Shown here in pieces: positions 17,186-27,168 of a DNA stretch of 64,000 nucleotides. The stretch comes from Bacteroidales bacterium (GTDB lineage Bacteria > Bacteroidota > Bacteroidia > Bacteroidales > VadinHA17). The number at the start of each line of letters is the position of its first letter. Position 1 is the first letter of the stretch. Location of the stretch: contig PLNT01000046.1 of the NCBI GenBank assembly GCA_003141895.1, positions 1 through 64,000 on the forward strand. Direction: 5' to 3'. The notes beneath the pieces are model-generated. The model saw only the letters and a program-made list of their open reading frames with translations, was not told the origin of the DNA and searched no databases. The position numbers and the translations under genes were made by a program.

Positions 17186-20100
17186 ATGAAAACTAAAATC
17201 TCGATATTTTTTTTAGTTTTTTGCTTATCTCTTTTAAGCACGTTTTCAAATGCACAGGGGGTTTGGGAGGTACAAAATCCATTACCAACATGTGAGCCTC
17301 TAAATGGTAGTTATTGGTTGAACTCTACAAATCTCTGGGCAGTGGGCGACAACGGTACAATTCTTAAGACAGTTGATGGAAATACATGGACCAAATTGAA
17401 TTCGGGGACAACTTCTTATTTATATGGTGTTTATTTTTTTGATGCTAATATTGGTTGGGCAGTTGGTTCAAATGGAACAATTCTGAAAAGCACAAATGGG
17501 GGATCAACCTGGACCTCAGAGACAAGTGGTACTACTCAGGAATTATATAAGGTGCATTTCATAGATTCAAACACAGGATTTATTGTTGGTGGTACATATG
17601 CATCAGGATCTGGAATAATTCTAAAAACTACAAATGGAGGTAACACCTGGAATATACTGCTAAGCGGTTATGCATATAATTTTTATGATTTTGATTTCAT
17701 TGATACAAATAACGGATGGGTAGTTGGAGATCATGGAACGATATTAAAAACCCAAAATGGGGGAAATGCCTGGACAGCACAAGTAAGTAATACTACGAAT
17801 GATCTTTATACGATTCAATTTATTAATTCAAATATTGGGTGGGCCATAGGCTCTAGCGGACGAATATTGAAAACTATTGATGGCGGAATTACATGGAACC
17901 CACAAACCAGCGGTGTTAATGCAGGACTAATTGCTTGTTATTTTGCCGACACTCAAACAGGATGGATTGCAGGAGAGCATTACATTTTAAAAACTATTGA
18001 TGGTGGTCAAAATTGGTTAGTCAAAAGTAATTCTACTTATGATTATTTTAACAGTATCTGTTTTGCAGATATATCAACAGGGTGGGTTATAGGTAACAAA
18101 ATTTTAAGAACAGTTGATGGAGGTACTTCATGGATAAATTTAATAACAGGAGTCTCTAATTATGCTTTAATGAGCATTTATTTCTCTGATGCCAATACAG
18201 GATGGTCTGTTGGTGTAGGTGGAACAATTTTAAAAACAATTAATGGAGGTTTAAGTTGGTTATCTCAAACAAGCAATACTAGCAATGATTTGTATGGTGT
18301 ACAATTTGTAGATAATAATAATGGATGGGCAGTAGGAGCATCTGGTACTATATTAAGAACTAACAATAGAGGTTTAAATTGGATAGTTGTTACCAGCGGT
18401 ACGAGTGATTATTTATTTAGTGTATTTTTTTTTAATGCAAGTAATGGCTGGGCTGTGGGGGGAGCTTCTTCTGGTACTGCACTTTTTACTATTGATGGAG
18501 GCCAAACTTGGACGGTTAAAGCAAATCTGCCATCGAAACAATTAAATTATGTCCATTTTTTTGATGCAAGTAACGGATTGGCTTTAGCACCATTGTCTCT
18601 CACAGCATCGACCTTGTTGAAAACAGCTACTGGTGGCAATTCCTGGACATCTAAAACAATTAATTTAGCACTGAATGAAGTCTTTTTTATTGATCCCAAT
18701 ACCGCATGGGCTATTGGATCTAATGGATCAAATATTTACAAAACGACAGATGGAGGAACAACATGGACAACACAGGTTAGTTCTTCAGGGTTTATGGGTC
18801 TCTTCTTTTATGATGCTGCAAAAGGTTGGGTTGCAAGAACTGATGGTGCAGTTCATGGAAACCTTACTATGCAGAAAACTACTGATGGTGGTTCCACTTG
18901 GGTGATTGAGAAAATTCCTTCTCTATCTGTAACTAAAACATATTTTGTGAAGCCTAAAGTTGGATGGGCCGCCGGATTTAATGGAATGATAATACATTAT
19001 ACTGATTATAGTCCAACCACTCAGGCAAGTAACGTTTCAATTGCTGGAACCACCTATCAAAACATAAACGTCTCCTGGACACGTGGAAATGGTAACCAGG
19101 GTGCTCTGTTTGCCAAACAAACAAATACAGGTACCTGTACACCAGATGTGAATGTTACATATTTACCAAATGCCACTTTTGGATTAGGCGATCAGGTTGG
19201 CAGTACCGGTTGGTATTGTGTTTATAATGGCATGGGGACTTCTGCTTCAATTTCCGGGTTGCAAGCAAACACAGCTTATACATTTCAGGTTTGCGAGTAC
19301 AATTTCAGCCCTGATTTCACTCATTATAATTCCACCACAGCAACAAATAATCCCATAACAGCTACTACTGCAATTGCACCTCCTCAGATTACAACTAACC
19401 CGGTTGCTGTCACCAAATGCGAAAATCTTTCAACCACCTTTTCCACCTCTGCCTCAGGAACGGGGCTAAGCTATCAATGGCAGGTCAATTCAGGACCGGG
19501 ATTTGTGAATGTTACTGATGATGCTGTCTATTCCGGCAGCCAGACTGCTACTCTAACTCTGACAGGTATTCCGGCTAGTCTGAATTCATATAAGTATCAC
19601 TGTGTTGTTTCAAACACCTCAGGCAGTGCCACAAGTAATGATGCTGTTTTGACCGTTAATCCTTTACCTGTAACTCCTTCTGATATTTCTGGCTCCCAGA
19701 TAGTTTGTTTAAACAGCATTTATCCCTATAGTGTATCACCTATCGCAAATGCAAGCACATATACATGGACCTATCCTGCCGGTTTTTCGGTAACAAGTAT
19801 TATAGATAACAATATTAATTTAACAACTTCATCCGGAGCTGTCACCGGTAACATTACTGTTCAGGGCCTTAACGGCTGTGGATCGGGTCCTGTAAAAAGT
19901 TTCCCGGTCAGTGTGAGGAACCTGCCGGCAAATGCTTCCCAGATAACCGGATTGAACAGTGTCTGTACCGGAAGTATAAATATCGGATACAATACAGCAA
20001 CAATTTCAGATGCGGATTATTATGTCTGGTCATTGCCTTTGGGAGCCACAGGTACAAGTTCAACCAATTCCATTATGGTAAGTTATGGAACTAATCCACT

Positions 20101-21448
20101 TACAGATCAGATAACTGTCAAAGGGCATAATATTTGTGGTGATGGGGTCCAGAGTGTTCTCCCGGTTTCTGTAAATACAGTGCCTGAAGCAATCGGTACA
20201 ATTTCAGGCAGTTCAAATTTATGTAAAAACCAGAAAGATGTTTTGTTTTCTATAAATGCAATTCCAAATGCTACCTCCTATTCATGGACATTACCTCAGG
20301 GCATAGCGGGCTCTAATTCAATGAATAGTGTGTCGCTGAATATTGGTCCGGATGCTTTCTCAGGAGATGTTAAGGTTTCAGGAGTAAATTCATGCGGTAC
20401 TGGTGCTGAAATAGTATTTCCTGTAATAGTTGATGCCGCTCCTGATTCTGCAGGACCTATTACCGGTCCGGCAAAAGTTTGCGGAGGAGAAACTAATGTA
20501 CAATATTCAGTTCCCAAATCAGACAAAGCTACCTCTTATATCTGGTCGCTCCCTGATGGGACAAGTGAAACAACAATTGCAAATAAAATTGCATTGAATT
20601 TTGATAATAATACTATATCAGGCAACCTGACTGTTTCACCTGTTAACTCATGTGGAAGTGGCAATAGCAAAAGTTTATTTATTGATGTTACCGTTCCATC
20701 TAAACCTGAAATAACTTCAGATAACTACAAGGCAGGAAGCTGTCTTGGAGAAACACCTCTGAAACTAAGTGTTAAAGAGGCTTTGCCCGGATATAATTAT
20801 TTGTGGTACAAGAACGGAGCTTCAATTAGCTCAGTTGCGTCATCTTATCTCGAAGGATATCTTTCAAGTGGTTATTATACCGTTGAAGCAGATCTAGACG
20901 GATGTACATCACAGTCTGAAATCTTCAAAGTACTCTTTTCGGATGCTCCTGAAAAACCGGTTATTTATTCCAAAGGGCCGACAGTATGGTACCTCGCATG
21001 CAGTAATGAGAATGCACCACACTACAAATGGTATTATAATGGGAGCATAATACCCGGAGAAGATAAATCTGTCTATGTAGCCGCTCAGAATCTCGGAAAA
21101 TATTATGTACTGGTAGGAAATGCCAATGGATGCTATACTGCAAGTGATGAAATAACTATCCCTTCTATTATTATGGGTATCGATGACATTGATCTGAATT
21201 CAGGAATAAAAATCTACCCAAATCCCACAACCGGAAAGTTAACTATCGAAATGAACAATAAATTATTTGGCGATTTGATGATCAATATTCTTAATCAGGA
21301 AGGAAAAGTAGTATCCTCTAAGAAAATAAAGAAGACAACTGAAGAATTACTCGACCAGACCGATCTAAGTGCATTATCAAAAGGAATCTATTATATTCAT
21401 TTGATTATCAATGATTTTAATTCATCCCAGAAAATAATTATAGAATAA
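17186..21448 (+). CDS. Secreted YCF48/BNR-repeat protein with Ig/PKD-like modules and T9SS sorting domain
   Basis: 1420 residues from the ATG at 17186, which opens a clear signal peptide (MKTKISIFFLVF to SNAQ). About 14 YCF48/BNR-like repeats with GWAVGxxGTILKTxDGGxTW (about 17330-19010) would form one or two propellers. They are followed by a fibronectin-III-like domain (about 19010-19370), an Ig-like domain, and four roughly 85-residue PKD-like modules, each with a TYTWTYP/YVWSLP core (about 19680-20690). The tail is an Ig-like pair and a type A T9SS domain beginning IKIYPNPTTGKL. The last 250 residues are closely related to those of adhesin 1. Surface or extracellular; role unknown, adhesion or glycan binding inferred. 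Confidence 0.85.
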   Translation: MKTKISIFFLVFCLSLLSTFSNAQGVWEVQNPLPTCEPLNGSYWLNSTNLWAVGDNGTILKTVDGNTWTKLNSGTTSYLYGVYFFDANIGWAVGSNGTILKSTNGGSTWTSETSGTTQELYKVHFIDSNTGFIVGGTYASGSGIILKTTNGGNTWNILLSGYAYNFYDFDFIDTNNGWVVGDHGTILKTQNGGNAWTAQVSNTTNDLYTIQFINSNIGWAIGSSGRILKTIDGGITWNPQTSGVNAGLIACYFADTQTGWIAGEHYILKTIDGGQNWLVKSNSTYDYFNSICFADISTGWVIGNKILRTVDGGTSWINLITGVSNYALMSIYFSDANTGWSVGVGGTILKTINGGLSWLSQTSNTSNDLYGVQFVDNNNGWAVGASGTILRTNNRGLNWIVVTSGTSDYLFSVFFFNASNGWAVGGASSGTALFTIDGGQTWTVKANLPSKQLNYVHFFDASNGLALAPLSLTASTLLKTATGGNSWTSKTINLALNEVFFIDPNTAWAIGSNGSNIYKTTDGGTTWTTQVSSSGFMGLFFYDAAKGWVARTDGAVHGNLTMQKTTDGGSTWVIEKIPSLSVTKTYFVKPKVGWAAGFNGMIIHYTDYSPTTQASNVSIAGTTYQNINVSWTRGNGNQGALFAKQTNTGTCTPDVNVTYLPNATFGLGDQVGSTGWYCVYNGMGTSASISGLQANTAYTFQVCEYNFSPDFTHYNSTTATNNPITATTAIAPPQITTNPVAVTKCENLSTTFSTSASGTGLSYQWQVNSGPGFVNVTDDAVYSGSQTATLTLTGIPASLNSYKYHCVVSNTSGSATSNDAVLTVNPLPVTPSDISGSQIVCLNSIYPYSVSPIANASTYTWTYPAGFSVTSIIDNNINLTTSSGAVTGNITVQGLNGCGSGPVKSFPVSVRNLPANASQITGLNSVCTGSINIGYNTATISDADYYVWSLPLGATGTSSTNSIMVSYGTNPLTDQITVKGHNICGDGVQSVLPVSVNTVPEAIGTISGSSNLCKNQKDVLFSINAIPNATSYSWTLPQGIAGSNSMNSVSLNIGPDAFSGDVKVSGVNSCGTGAEIVFPVIVDAAPDSAGPITGPAKVCGGETNVQYSVPKSDKATSYIWSLPDGTSETTIANKIALNFDNNTISGNLTVSPVNSCGSGNSKSLFIDVTVPSKPEITSDNYKAGSCLGETPLKLSVKEALPGYNYLWYKNGASISSVASSYLEGYLSSGYYTVEADLDGCTSQSEIFKVLFSDAPEKPVIYSKGPTVWYLACSNENAPHYKWYYNGSIIPGEDKSVYVAAQNLGKYYVLVGNANGCYTASDEITIPSIIMGIDDIDLNSGIKIYPNPTTGKLTIEMNNKLFGDLMINILNQEGKVVSSKKIKKTTEELLDQTDLSALSKGIYYIHLIINDFNSSQKIIIE

Positions 21449-21455
21449 ATAAACC

Positions 21456-23375
21456 ATGAAACGATCTTCAATATTCTTATTCGTTCTTATGTTTCTCTAT
21501 ATGCCCAAAATAATGGGGGTCGAATTTTCTGCCAAGGAGAAGTCAATAATCTATACAAATGCCATCCAGGTTCTTCAGAACTACCAGTCGATTGTAAACC
21601 AGGTAGGAGAATCTGTCGTAAATAATATTGAAAAGGCTAAAAGCGGTTCGGAAAGCTTTCTGGAGCTATTTGTCAACAGACAGGTATTGATCTATAATGA
21701 CCTCGATCCGGCACATAAACTAAGTGAATTCTATGAAGCTGAGACATATTCATCAAATATAATCCTCTGGTATCCCGACGGGCTCTCCATACAGCTCGAT
21801 CTTGAAAACGCCAGGGTAAGCGATATTATGACACATGAAGAAAATGTGTACTCAATAGATATATTGGTGAAAAAAACTATCAATGGAAATTATCTGAATC
21901 AGACACTGAATAAAAATGTCGAAGAACTGACTTTCAGAATCGCCTTTGGATTGCAAAACAAATCGATAACAAATTTTAAAATCGTCGGAATCAGGAATGC
22001 CTCATCAAATTATGTAATTGACTACACACAGGCTCTGAAAGAGGTTAATAATGTTGATTTTAATGCTGATGATATGACAAAAATCAGGGGCGAGCTAAAA
22101 TCTTTACTTAAAGACTATTCAAATTATTTATCACTTCTTGGTGATCCCCAGGAACAGGCCGATGACAAAGAGTTCTATAAAACAAGTTTCATAAAATTAT
22201 TCCAGTCCGGTGATATAAAGATATTTAATGATTTCAGCCCGCAACCACTGACCAGCCTGATTTCTGTTACCGATTACCTTTCAGGCTTTTTGTCTGATTA
22301 CCCTTCCGGCATAAAGAATCTGTCGATCAATACCGACTCTGCAAAATTCGGTAAAGTAATGAAGACCGATAAGGAGAATTATTATACATATGTAAATGCT
22401 GATAAGTTCTTCTCGGGAAATTACAAGGGGAAGGATGTCTTCCGCAAAATGTTTCCTCTGATTTTTAAAATATCTTTTAAAGCTTCAGGAAAAACATTTA
22501 CAGATTTCACAATCAGCAGCATTGATATCTCATCTGTAAACTTCTACCAGGCATCTGCAGGGAATGCAGACAAAAAACCTGAAATCATTATTAAACCCGT
22601 TACACGAAAAGGACTGGGCCTGTCATTTACGGCATCATATGGTCAGACTCAAATCAATTCGAAGGATATAACAACCCTGACTGTAGCAAACGCCCAGCAT
22701 TCATGGAAAGTTACTCCCATGTACGGTTATCTGACTGCCCTGGGAGTGAATTACTTTTTTACTGATAATATTGCAGTAAAAAGCGGAATAGAATTCAGTA
22801 AATATTCAGAAAAATACAACCTGAACGGATCATTTACCAATAATGTCCTTTCAACAGATATCAATTCATCATCTTATTATAAACAAATTGACGTAAATTT
22901 AGATTCGGTAGTAAATATTAATTATATAACAATCCCTGTTTTAATAAATTTCGTGAGCGGGAAACCAGGAAGATTTGGTTTTTACGTTGAAGCTGGTGCT
23001 AAGATTTCAATTCCGGTCAGTGCATCATATTCAAGCAAAGGAAGTTTTAAAACATCCGGCAACTATCCCACTAACCCAAGTGTAATTCAGAATCTTAGTT
23101 TGCCAGAACTTGGATTCTACAACCGGGAAGGCACTATTAATAAAGGTGATATTGACTTTAAAGGATTAAATTTTTCTCTTTACAGTTCTATAGGAATAAA
23201 TATACCTTTGGGATACTATTCTTCTATCAGTATGGGTCCTGAAATGAATTTAGGGTTAACTGACATATTAAGTGATAAGAAAAAATATGTGGATATTTTC
23301 GGAAAATCATATGTTCATCAACCAACAAAAATTATGAACTTTGGCATCAGAATAAGCCTGACATACAAATTGTAG
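21456..23375 (+). CDS. Unknown exported protein: two repeated N-terminal domains plus outer-membrane beta-barrel
   Basis: 639 residues, 7 bp after the second adhesin, so probably in its operon. Signal peptide to about residue 21. Residues about 24-182 and 200-365 look like two diverged copies of one alpha/beta domain (helix, LF.....I.ND..P motif, then beta strands ending in NFKIVGI or DFTISSI). Residues about 385-639 alternate hydrophobic and polar positions with many Tyr, Gly and Phe (GLGLSFTASYG, YITIPVLINF, GFYVEAGAKIS) and end MNFGIRISLTYKL, typical of a PorT/OMP_b-brl outer-membrane barrel. I do not recognise the N-terminal domain; an NTF2-like fold is possible. May anchor or help the neighbouring T9SS proteins. 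Confidence 0.75.
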   Translation: MKRSSIFLFVLMFLYMPKIMGVEFSAKEKSIIYTNAIQVLQNYQSIVNQVGESVVNNIEKAKSGSESFLELFVNRQVLIYNDLDPAHKLSEFYEAETYSSNIILWYPDGLSIQLDLENARVSDIMTHEENVYSIDILVKKTINGNYLNQTLNKNVEELTFRIAFGLQNKSITNFKIVGIRNASSNYVIDYTQALKEVNNVDFNADDMTKIRGELKSLLKDYSNYLSLLGDPQEQADDKEFYKTSFIKLFQSGDIKIFNDFSPQPLTSLISVTDYLSGFLSDYPSGIKNLSINTDSAKFGKVMKTDKENYYTYVNADKFFSGNYKGKDVFRKMFPLIFKISFKASGKTFTDFTISSIDISSVNFYQASAGNADKKPEIIIKPVTRKGLGLSFTASYGQTQINSKDITTLTVANAQHSWKVTPMYGYLTALGVNYFFTDNIAVKSGIEFSKYSEKYNLNGSFTNNVLSTDINSSSYYKQIDVNLDSVVNINYITIPVLINFVSGKPGRFGFYVEAGAKISIPVSASYSSKGSFKTSGNYPTNPSVIQNLSLPELGFYNREGTINKGDIDFKGLNFSLYSSIGINIPLGYYSSISMGPEMNLGLTDILSDKKKYVDIFGKSYVHQPTKIMNFGIRISLTYKL

Positions 23376-23398
23376 TAATATCCGAAATCAATAAATAG

Positions 23399-24049
23399 AT
23401 GGTTAAGAAACTTCTCACAATAGTATTAGCTACCGCGATAAGCCTGATTGCATCAAGCCAGACAAAAACTGCTGTTACAAGTAAACAGGCAAAAATTACT
23501 GACGAAATCAATCTAAGTCCATCCGACATAGAATTATTCAAAGAACAGACAAAACAGAAAGTTGAAGAGTTTCAACAATATATCGTAACCCTTGGAAACA
23601 AAAATGAGCCGGCCGAAAAACGCAATATGGCTGAAAAAGAGGCCTTAAAGCTTTTTTACAATGGTGCCCAGATGGAGATAACAACTATAAAGCCCGACGG
23701 ATCGATCCAGAAAATAAACCGTCCAATGGAAAAATATCTCGCAAGGCTCAAATCTCTGCCATTTACGAAGGTTATCATTAAATTCTATGATATAGCTTAT
23801 ATCAGTGAGTTTACTAAGGGCCCTGACGGCAAATATTACTCCACTGCTACTATTATCCAGGAGTTTACCGGTTTCACTAACGATGAAATCGTCTACAAAG
23901 ATGTCACAAAAAAAGAAGTTGAGATCATTGTTGATCTTGTAGAGGACAAATTCTTTAACGAAAAAAGATGGAAAATCTTTCTTGGGGATATTAAGGCAAC
24001 AGAAACAAAATCAACAGAAACTGAAACAAAATCAACAGTACTAAAATGA
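23399..24049 (+). CDS. Unknown small secreted protein with one copy of the neighbouring domain
   Basis: 216 residues with a Sec signal peptide (MVKKLLTIVL to ASSQ). The mature part (about 38-200) resembles the domain found twice in the preceding protein: an N-terminal helix, LGN, ALKLFYNG, YLARLKSLPFTKVIIKFYDI, then KYYSTATIIQEF and a final strand. The C-terminus is a short Thr/Lys/Glu-rich tail. 23 bp after the barrel protein and overlapping the next gene by 4 bp (ATGA), so translationally coupled to it. No recognised family. Confidence 0.7.
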   Translation: MVKKLLTIVLATAISLIASSQTKTAVTSKQAKITDEINLSPSDIELFKEQTKQKVEEFQQYIVTLGNKNEPAEKRNMAEKEALKLFYNGAQMEITTIKPDGSIQKINRPMEKYLARLKSLPFTKVIIKFYDIAYISEFTKGPDGKYYSTATIIQEFTGFTNDEIVYKDVTKKEVEIIVDLVEDKFFNEKRWKIFLGDIKATETKSTETETKSTVLK

Positions 24050-24900
24050 CTTTAATACCTGTTCCAGGAAGACTTGTTGCTTTAATATTCTTTCTTCTCC
24101 TGGTTGCAAAAAATAATAATTGCTATTCTCAAACAATTGTTAAACAGGAAAACCAGAATGAAAAAAATTTCCTGGTACGCACAAAACAATTTAATGAGTT
24201 TGTTGACCGGTTCAATTATAAAGTAAATTTCCATGGAGACAGCGCTGATTCAGAATTCAAATCAAAAATTCCTCGCGACAAATTAATTAATTCCCTGTTC
24301 GACCTGAAAGATCCTCGTGTGGATCCAAATAACGAAAGGTATTCTAAAAAATATGTTGACGAAAAAACAGAATTTATCAGCGAGATGATCCTTAAGAATC
24401 TTTCAATAAATAAACATTCCGGTAAAATAATTGCTGAAGCAAGATCACGTGTGCTTTTAAAAGGAACTCCTCATGTCATCAGCATTTTTCTTTCCCAGGA
24501 AGTTTCAGGGAATAATACGGTAAAATGGGTTATAAATGATGTAAAAGGCGATCTTTTTAATTTCTTTAAAAGTGATACTTCTCTCGTTAGATTTATTCCT
24601 CCGTCAAGCAATGAAACTGACTTCCTAAACCTTAAAAGAGCGCTGGATGATACCGATCACCTGCAATATTACTCTTCAAAAGATTATTGTCCTGATTATC
24701 TTTCGGTATTTTATTATATGATTAATTCCAAACTAATCCAATTTGAATATACTGAAGAGATAATATACCACATCATCGATATCCCAGGCTGGTTCATTAA
24801 AGTAAAGGAATTTAACAGGAATGAGATGAATTCCGGATGGCTCATTACAGATATAGGGAAGAATACATTTGATAAGTTCAATTATCTGAAAAACAATTAA
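24046..24900 (+). CDS. Unknown secreted protein, last gene of the adhesin operon
   Basis: 284 residues. A signal peptide or single helix (RLVALIFFLLLVAKNNNCYSQ) is followed by a domain that may be another remote relative of the two upstream proteins (RDKLINSLFDLKDPRVDPNN, then beta-rich segments ending VKWVINDVKGDLFN). A C-terminal part ends in WFIKVKEFNRNEMNSGWLI. Start overlaps the previous stop by 4 bp. Function unknown; exported, co-transcribed with the barrel protein. Confidence 0.7.
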   Translation: MTLIPVPGRLVALIFFLLLVAKNNNCYSQTIVKQENQNEKNFLVRTKQFNEFVDRFNYKVNFHGDSADSEFKSKIPRDKLINSLFDLKDPRVDPNNERYSKKYVDEKTEFISEMILKNLSINKHSGKIIAEARSRVLLKGTPHVISIFLSQEVSGNNTVKWVINDVKGDLFNFFKSDTSLVRFIPPSSNETDFLNLKRALDDTDHLQYYSSKDYCPDYLSVFYYMINSKLIQFEYTEEIIYHIIDIPGWFIKVKEFNRNEMNSGWLITDIGKNTFDKFNYLKNN

Positions 24901-25019
24901 AAATTATTTTCCTGATAATTAGAAGCCACTTCAGTTTTCTTCATCTCATTATGAAGCTTTTTCAGTCTTATTTACGTTGCTTCCAGGGGTCAGCTCTAAA
25001 AGGTTCGATCAAATATTTA

Positions 25020-25027
25020 TATATTTG
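25020..25027 (+). promoter_or_regulatory. Putative -7 element before mutL
   Basis: TATATTTG matches TAnnTTTG, 68 bp before the mutL start. No good -33 element is seen. The rest of the 24901-25095 gap holds no recognisable feature. Confidence 0.3.
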
Positions 25028-25095
25028 CAAAGTTGTATGAACAATGGATAAAGCTGTCTCTTTTATAAACTAATCCGTCTTTAATATTATAATAA

Positions 25096-26907
25096 ATGCC
25101 TGATGTAATAAAGCTTTTGCCCGATTCGGTAGCCAACCAGATAGCTGCAGGAGAAGTAATACAAAGGCCTGCTTCTGTTGTAAAAGAGTTAGTTGAGAAC
25201 TCGGTCGATGCCGGAGGAAAATACATCAGGGTAATAATAAAGGATTCAGGGAAAACCTTAATCCAAATAATTGACGACGGGTCAGGGATGTCAGAAACTG
25301 ATGCCCGGCTATCATTTGAAAGACACGCTACATCAAAAATAACTACTGCCCAGGATCTTTTCGCAATTACTACAAAAGGATTCAGAGGAGAAGCTCTCGC
25401 TTCAATAGCTGCAGTTGCAATGGTTGAGCTTAAAACACGGCGGGAAGACAGTGAGACAGGGATCATGGTTGTGATAAGTGGCTCAAAGGTTGAAATGCAG
25501 GAACCATGCAGCTGCCCGGTCGGTTCAAGTTTTTCAGTAAAAAATCTTTTCTACAACATACCTGCCAGACGGAAGTTCCTTAAATCTGACAATACCGAGA
25601 TAAGACATATTGTCAATGAATTCCAGAAAATCGCCCTGGCACATCCTGACATAAGGTTTTCACTTCATCATAACGATTCTGAGATATACAATTTAACTTC
25701 CGGCAATCTGCGACAGAGGATAATCGGAGTTTTTGGAAAGCAAATAAACCAGGATCTGATTACACTTGAGACTGAAACAAGCCTGATCAGCATAAAAGGA
25801 TTTGTAGGGAAACCTGAAAATGCAAGAAGAACTTATGGAGAACAATTTTTTTTTGTGAATAACCGGTACATGAAGCATCCATATTTTCACAAAGCAGTTG
25901 TTGAAGCTTATCAGAACATTCTTCCTGTTGAAGCTATCCCATCATACTTCATTTTCATGGGAGCCGACCCTGCATCGATCGATATAAATATTCATCCTAC
26001 CAAGACGGAGATAAAATTTGAGGATGAGAGATCCATATGGCAAATACTCATGGCATCAGTAAGGGAAGCTCTCGGCAGATTCAATATTGTTCCATCACTC
26101 GATTTTGAAAATGAAGCACTTGTAGATATCCCTGTGATGATGAGGACCACCGGGACAATGCCTGATCAACCAAAGATAGAGATCAATACGCAATTTAATC
26201 CATTTGATGGTGAAGAGCGGTCGCCTGTACGATCAGGTTTTGTTGAACGTTTTGAAAGAGAAAATACTGCCAGCTGGGAAAAGTTATATACGGCTCATGA
26301 AAAGGAAAATGAAAATCCTGAACAATTTGAAAAGATAAGGGAGTCGACAAGAAAATTCTTTCAGATTAAAAATAAGTACTTTGTCTGCCCTGTCAAATCG
26401 GGATTAATGCTAATCGACCAGAAAAGAGCGCATGAAAGAGTCCTTTATGAAAGATTTCTTGACTCTCTGAGCAATGACAGGGCAATTAGCCAGGTGGAAC
26501 TATTTCCGGTAACAGCGGAATTAAATCCTGCCGATTACTATATTCTGAAGGAAATAGAAAACGAACTTCGTATACTCGGATTCAGTTTCCAGCATTCCGG
26601 GAAAAACAAGATTACTATCACTGGTAGACCTGCAGATAGTAGCTCATCCGATCCTCTTGAGATACTAGAGATATTACTTCAGGATTATAAAAACACCCAG
26701 GCGGAGCCTTCAATAAGTGCTAAAGAGAAAGTCGCAACCGGCATGGCATGCGCATCAGCAATTCCTTATGGAAAAGTTCTGAGCCAGGGAGAAATGGAAG
26801 ATCTGTTTGATACACTTTTTGCGTGCAAATCGCCAAACTATTCTCCAAAAGGAAAGCCTGTCATAAGTATTATAAGCCTCGAGGATATTGATAAAAGATT
26901 TAAGTAA
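25096..26907 (+). CDS. mutL: DNA mismatch repair protein MutL
   Basis: GHKL ATPase that couples mismatch recognition by MutS to strand excision. 603 residues with the hallmark N-terminal motifs NQIAAGEVIQRPASVVKELVENSVDAG, DDGSGM, RHATSKI and GFRGEALASI. The C-terminal dimerisation domain keeps the general layout but lacks the metal ligands of endonuclease-type MutL. DQHA is DQKR (within LIDQKRAHERVLYE), and the CPHGRP motif is SPKGKP (near residue 588). This predicts no nicking activity of its own. Loss of these ligands also occurs, from memory, in other Bacteroidota MutL proteins. Followed by the rhomboid genes, a common order in the phylum. Confidence 0.95.
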   Translation: MPDVIKLLPDSVANQIAAGEVIQRPASVVKELVENSVDAGGKYIRVIIKDSGKTLIQIIDDGSGMSETDARLSFERHATSKITTAQDLFAITTKGFRGEALASIAAVAMVELKTRREDSETGIMVVISGSKVEMQEPCSCPVGSSFSVKNLFYNIPARRKFLKSDNTEIRHIVNEFQKIALAHPDIRFSLHHNDSEIYNLTSGNLRQRIIGVFGKQINQDLITLETETSLISIKGFVGKPENARRTYGEQFFFVNNRYMKHPYFHKAVVEAYQNILPVEAIPSYFIFMGADPASIDINIHPTKTEIKFEDERSIWQILMASVREALGRFNIVPSLDFENEALVDIPVMMRTTGTMPDQPKIEINTQFNPFDGEERSPVRSGFVERFERENTASWEKLYTAHEKENENPEQFEKIRESTRKFFQIKNKYFVCPVKSGLMLIDQKRAHERVLYERFLDSLSNDRAISQVELFPVTAELNPADYYILKEIENELRILGFSFQHSGKNKITITGRPADSSSSDPLEILEILLQDYKNTQAEPSISAKEKVATGMACASAIPYGKVLSQGEMEDLFDTLFACKSPNYSPKGKPVISIISLEDIDKRFK

Positions 26908-26957
26908 TATGATACACCAATCGCATAAAATAATTGGTTGTTTAACCCTCTTCCCAA

Positions 26958-27010
26958 CCTTCCCCCACGGGGGAAGGAGTAAGAAACTGACATTTCCCCC
27001 TTGGGGGAAA
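26958..27010. repeat. Pair of GC-rich palindromes downstream of mutL
   Basis: Two hairpin-forming units lie in tandem: CCTTCCCCC/GGGGGAAGG around AC (26958-26977) and TTTCCCCC/GGGGGAAA around TT (26993-27010). They are members of the dispersed C-run/G-run family of this window and may stop transcription after mutL. The remaining gap up to 27168 shows nothing else recognisable. Confidence 0.65.
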
Positions 27011-27168
27011 CAGGAAAGGGGGTCATCCAGAATAATTATAAATCGATAGTATGGCGCAATATTAAATTTTGTTAAAGGCAGTTTTTGTTATGACAAATTG
27101 ACTGAATGTAACAGACAAAGATTTTTGGCCCGACAATTGAAGTTAGAAAAAGAAATAAAAAAATTGAG

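Noticed and set aside
26908-27168. Possible small RNA or tRNA downstream of mutL
   Set aside because: Only GC-rich palindromes and AT-rich sequence are seen; no cloverleaf or anticodon arm can be drawn.
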